Source: Irineochytrium annulatum
Taxonomy: Eukaryota > Chytridiomycota > Chytridiomycetes > Chytridiales > Chytridiaceae
NCBI GenBank assembly: GCA_027600665.1
Contig: JADGJL010001029.1
Coordinates: forward strand, 1-10,871
Length of the DNA stretch: 10,871 bases
Direction: 5' to 3'
Position numbers and translations under genes: made by a program. Below, piece after piece: positions 9,594 through 10,871 of the stretch (positions within the stretch are counted from its first letter, which is position 1; the number at the start of each line of letters is the position of its first letter). The notes under the pieces are model-generated. The model was not told the origin of the DNA and did not search any database. It was given only the letters and a program-made list of their open reading frames with translations.

Positions 9594-10871
9594 ATGGCGA
9601 CCTCAACCACGACGGCCCCAGCCGCGTCTGGCTGGACATCCATCGGTGAGTCTCAGCTGGAACAACCGACAGTGGAAGCTCGACTCGGACTCATCCCACA
9701 CAGGCTGTCTCGTGGACCCGGGCAACCCCCGCACCTTCTCGCACCAGTTCCCGGGCTCCGGCTACACGTTCGAGACGTGCTCCAGCAGCGCCGCCGCGGC
9801 CGGGTACACCTACTTCGGTCTCGAGTACGGGGGCGAGTGCTGGGGCGACACGGCGATCAGGGGCAACGCGGGTACGGCGCCGGCGTCTGACTGCAGCTTC
9901 CCTTGCAATGGAAACAAGGCCCAGATCTGCGGTGCTGGGAACAGGCTTTCCGCGTACTTCTTTGGGGTGAGTTACATCGCGATGAATCTTCTTTCTTTGC
10001 TAACACATTTGTGTACCAGGCGCCACCGACGTCCACATCCACTACTACCGTCGCGCCAACGACAACGGCCCCGCCGGCCACGTCCGCGGCTCCCGCCTCC
10101 ACGACCTCTACTACCGCCGCTGCCGCCTCTGGGTGGAACTCTATCGGTTGCATGGTTGATTCTGGCAACCCACACACCTTCGCCCACCAGTTCCCGGGCT
10201 CCACCTACACGTTCGAGACGTGCTCCAGCAACGCCGCCGCGGCCGGATACACCTATTTCGGTCTCGAGTACGGTGGCGAATGCTGGGCCGACACAGCCAT
10301 CAGGGGCAACGCCGCTAAGGCACCAGCGTCGGACTGCAGCTTCCCGTGCAATGGTAACCCGGCGCAGCTGTGTGGAGCGGGTAGCAGGCTTTCGGCATAC
10401 TTCTTCGGGGTGAGTTTTTCGGAAGCGAAAATGGAAATCGTGTATCGTTTCTGAAGAGACTGACGGTTTTGGCTAGCAAACCGAAACAACTAGTACCACC
10501 ACAACGGTCGCGCCGACGACAACGGCCCCGCCGGCCACGTCGGCCATGTCGACGGCTCCTTCCGCTTCCTCTACCACCACCACTGCCGCTGCCGCCTCTG
10601 GGTGGAACTCTATCGGTTGCATGGTTGACTCCGGCAATCCCCACACCTTCGCGCACCAGTTCCCTGGCTCGACCTACACATTTGAAACGTGCTCCAGCAA
10701 CGCCGCCGCGGCCGGATACACCTATTTCGGTCTCGAGTACGGTGGCGAATGCTGGGCCGACACAGCCATTAGGGGCAACGCCGCTAAGGCGCCCGCGTCG
10801 GACTGCAGCTTCCCGTGCAATGGTAACCCGGCGCAGCTGTGTGGAGCGGGTAGCAGGCTTTCGGCATACTT
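9594..10871 (+). CDS. Tandem WSC-domain protein with Thr-rich linkers (truncated at right edge)
   Basis: WSC domains bind cell-wall-type polysaccharides. Exons: 9594-9645, 9704-9966, 10020-10409, 10477 to the edge; introns are 58, 53 and 67 bp and phases close. The 366 visible residues hold three WSC domains (about 12-105, 142-235, 276-edge), each with GWxSIGC, TFETC, YFGLEYGGECW, SDCSFPCNGN and CGAG.RLSAYF. Linkers (106-141, 236-275) share TTTVAPTTTAPPATS and look like O-glycosylated mucin-type spacers. Domains 2 and 3 are almost identical. Each domain has six cysteines where typical WSC domains have eight. The start follows a TATA box and an in-frame stop (TAG near 9534), yet MATSTTTAPAASGW is not a signal peptide. 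In wood-decay fungi WSC repeats can precede a copper radical oxidase, and a catalytic or further WSC part may follow outside the window. Function beyond sugar binding is not known. Confidence 0.9.
10020..10409 (+). repeat. Tandem WSC module, copy A (linker plus domain, one exon)
   Basis: This 390-nt exon is one complete linker-plus-WSC module flanked by phase-0 introns. It is repeated by the exon starting at 10477. Matching positions in the domain part are offset by 469 bp, and 10218-10300 (83 bp) is identical in the other copy, as is about 10326-10402. Confidence 0.9.
10477..10871 (+). repeat. Tandem WSC module, copy B (cut by window edge)
   Basis: Second linker-plus-WSC exon, nearly identical to copy A in the domain part. 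The linker differs more: it starts QTETTS instead of APPTS and is four residues longer. It may continue as a longer array beyond the window. Confidence 0.88.

Noticed and set aside
9451..10413. A long forward open frame running across the first WSC exon, its flanking introns and the next exon.
   Set aside because: It covers the WSC exon in frame but reads through introns with good splice sites, begins at a non-ATG codon, then changes to a low-complexity frame in the next exon. The spliced model explains the domains better.
1..10871. Search for mobile elements, CRISPR, tRNA/rRNA, viral remnants or a secondary-metabolite cluster.
   Set aside because: No terminal repeats, transposase, repeat-spacer pattern, tRNA-like fold or biosynthetic core gene was seen. 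The genes are mostly conserved cellular ones.

Overview
This is a nuclear fungal window, most likely from a filamentous basidiomycete (Agaricomycotina-like). The support is that almost every gene is broken by many very short introns (about 40-80 bp, GT..AG, often with a CTRAC/CTAAC-type branch site). The coding DNA is GC-rich, genes sit close together on both strands, and the gene set is purely eukaryotic. No virus, transposon, CRISPR array, tRNA or rRNA was found. All gene models below were spliced by hand from open frames, intron phases and family motifs.

Layout from left to right. (1) 1-1560, minus: the N-terminal half of an OPT-family oligopeptide transporter, running off the left edge. 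(2) 2021-2683, plus: ribosomal protein uL29/RPL35, with its start codon alone on the first exon. (3) 2977-5281, plus: a ten-exon DH-PH-FYVE Rho-family GEF of FGD/Don1 type. (4) 5675-7481, minus: an eight-exon PIG-U/Gab1 subunit of the GPI transamidase. (5) 7534-9144, plus: a six-exon PHAF1 (UPF0183/C16orf70) homologue. (6) 9594-10871, plus: a protein built from tandem WSC carbohydrate-binding domains joined by Thr/Ala/Pro-rich linkers, running off the right edge.

OPT and RPL35 are divergent across about 460 bp. RPL35 and the GEF are in tandem. The GEF and PIG-U are convergent. PIG-U and PHAF1 are divergent with only 52 bp between their start codons. PHAF1 and the WSC gene are in tandem, with an AT-rich spacer and a good TATA box in front of the WSC gene. 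The genes do not form an obvious pathway: they cover peptide uptake, translation, endosomal Rho signalling, GPI anchoring, autophagy and sugar binding. Two of them (the FYVE GEF and PHAF1) belong to families tied to PI3P membranes, but nothing shows that their adjacency matters.

Most of the window is ordinary conserved fungal gene content. The best leads are the WSC array at the right end (exon-sized modules homogenised while their introns differ, six rather than eight cysteines per domain, and no visible signal peptide), the very tight PIG-U/PHAF1 divergent promoter, and two unusually long first introns (RPL35, PHAF1). I see no convincing new biological system.
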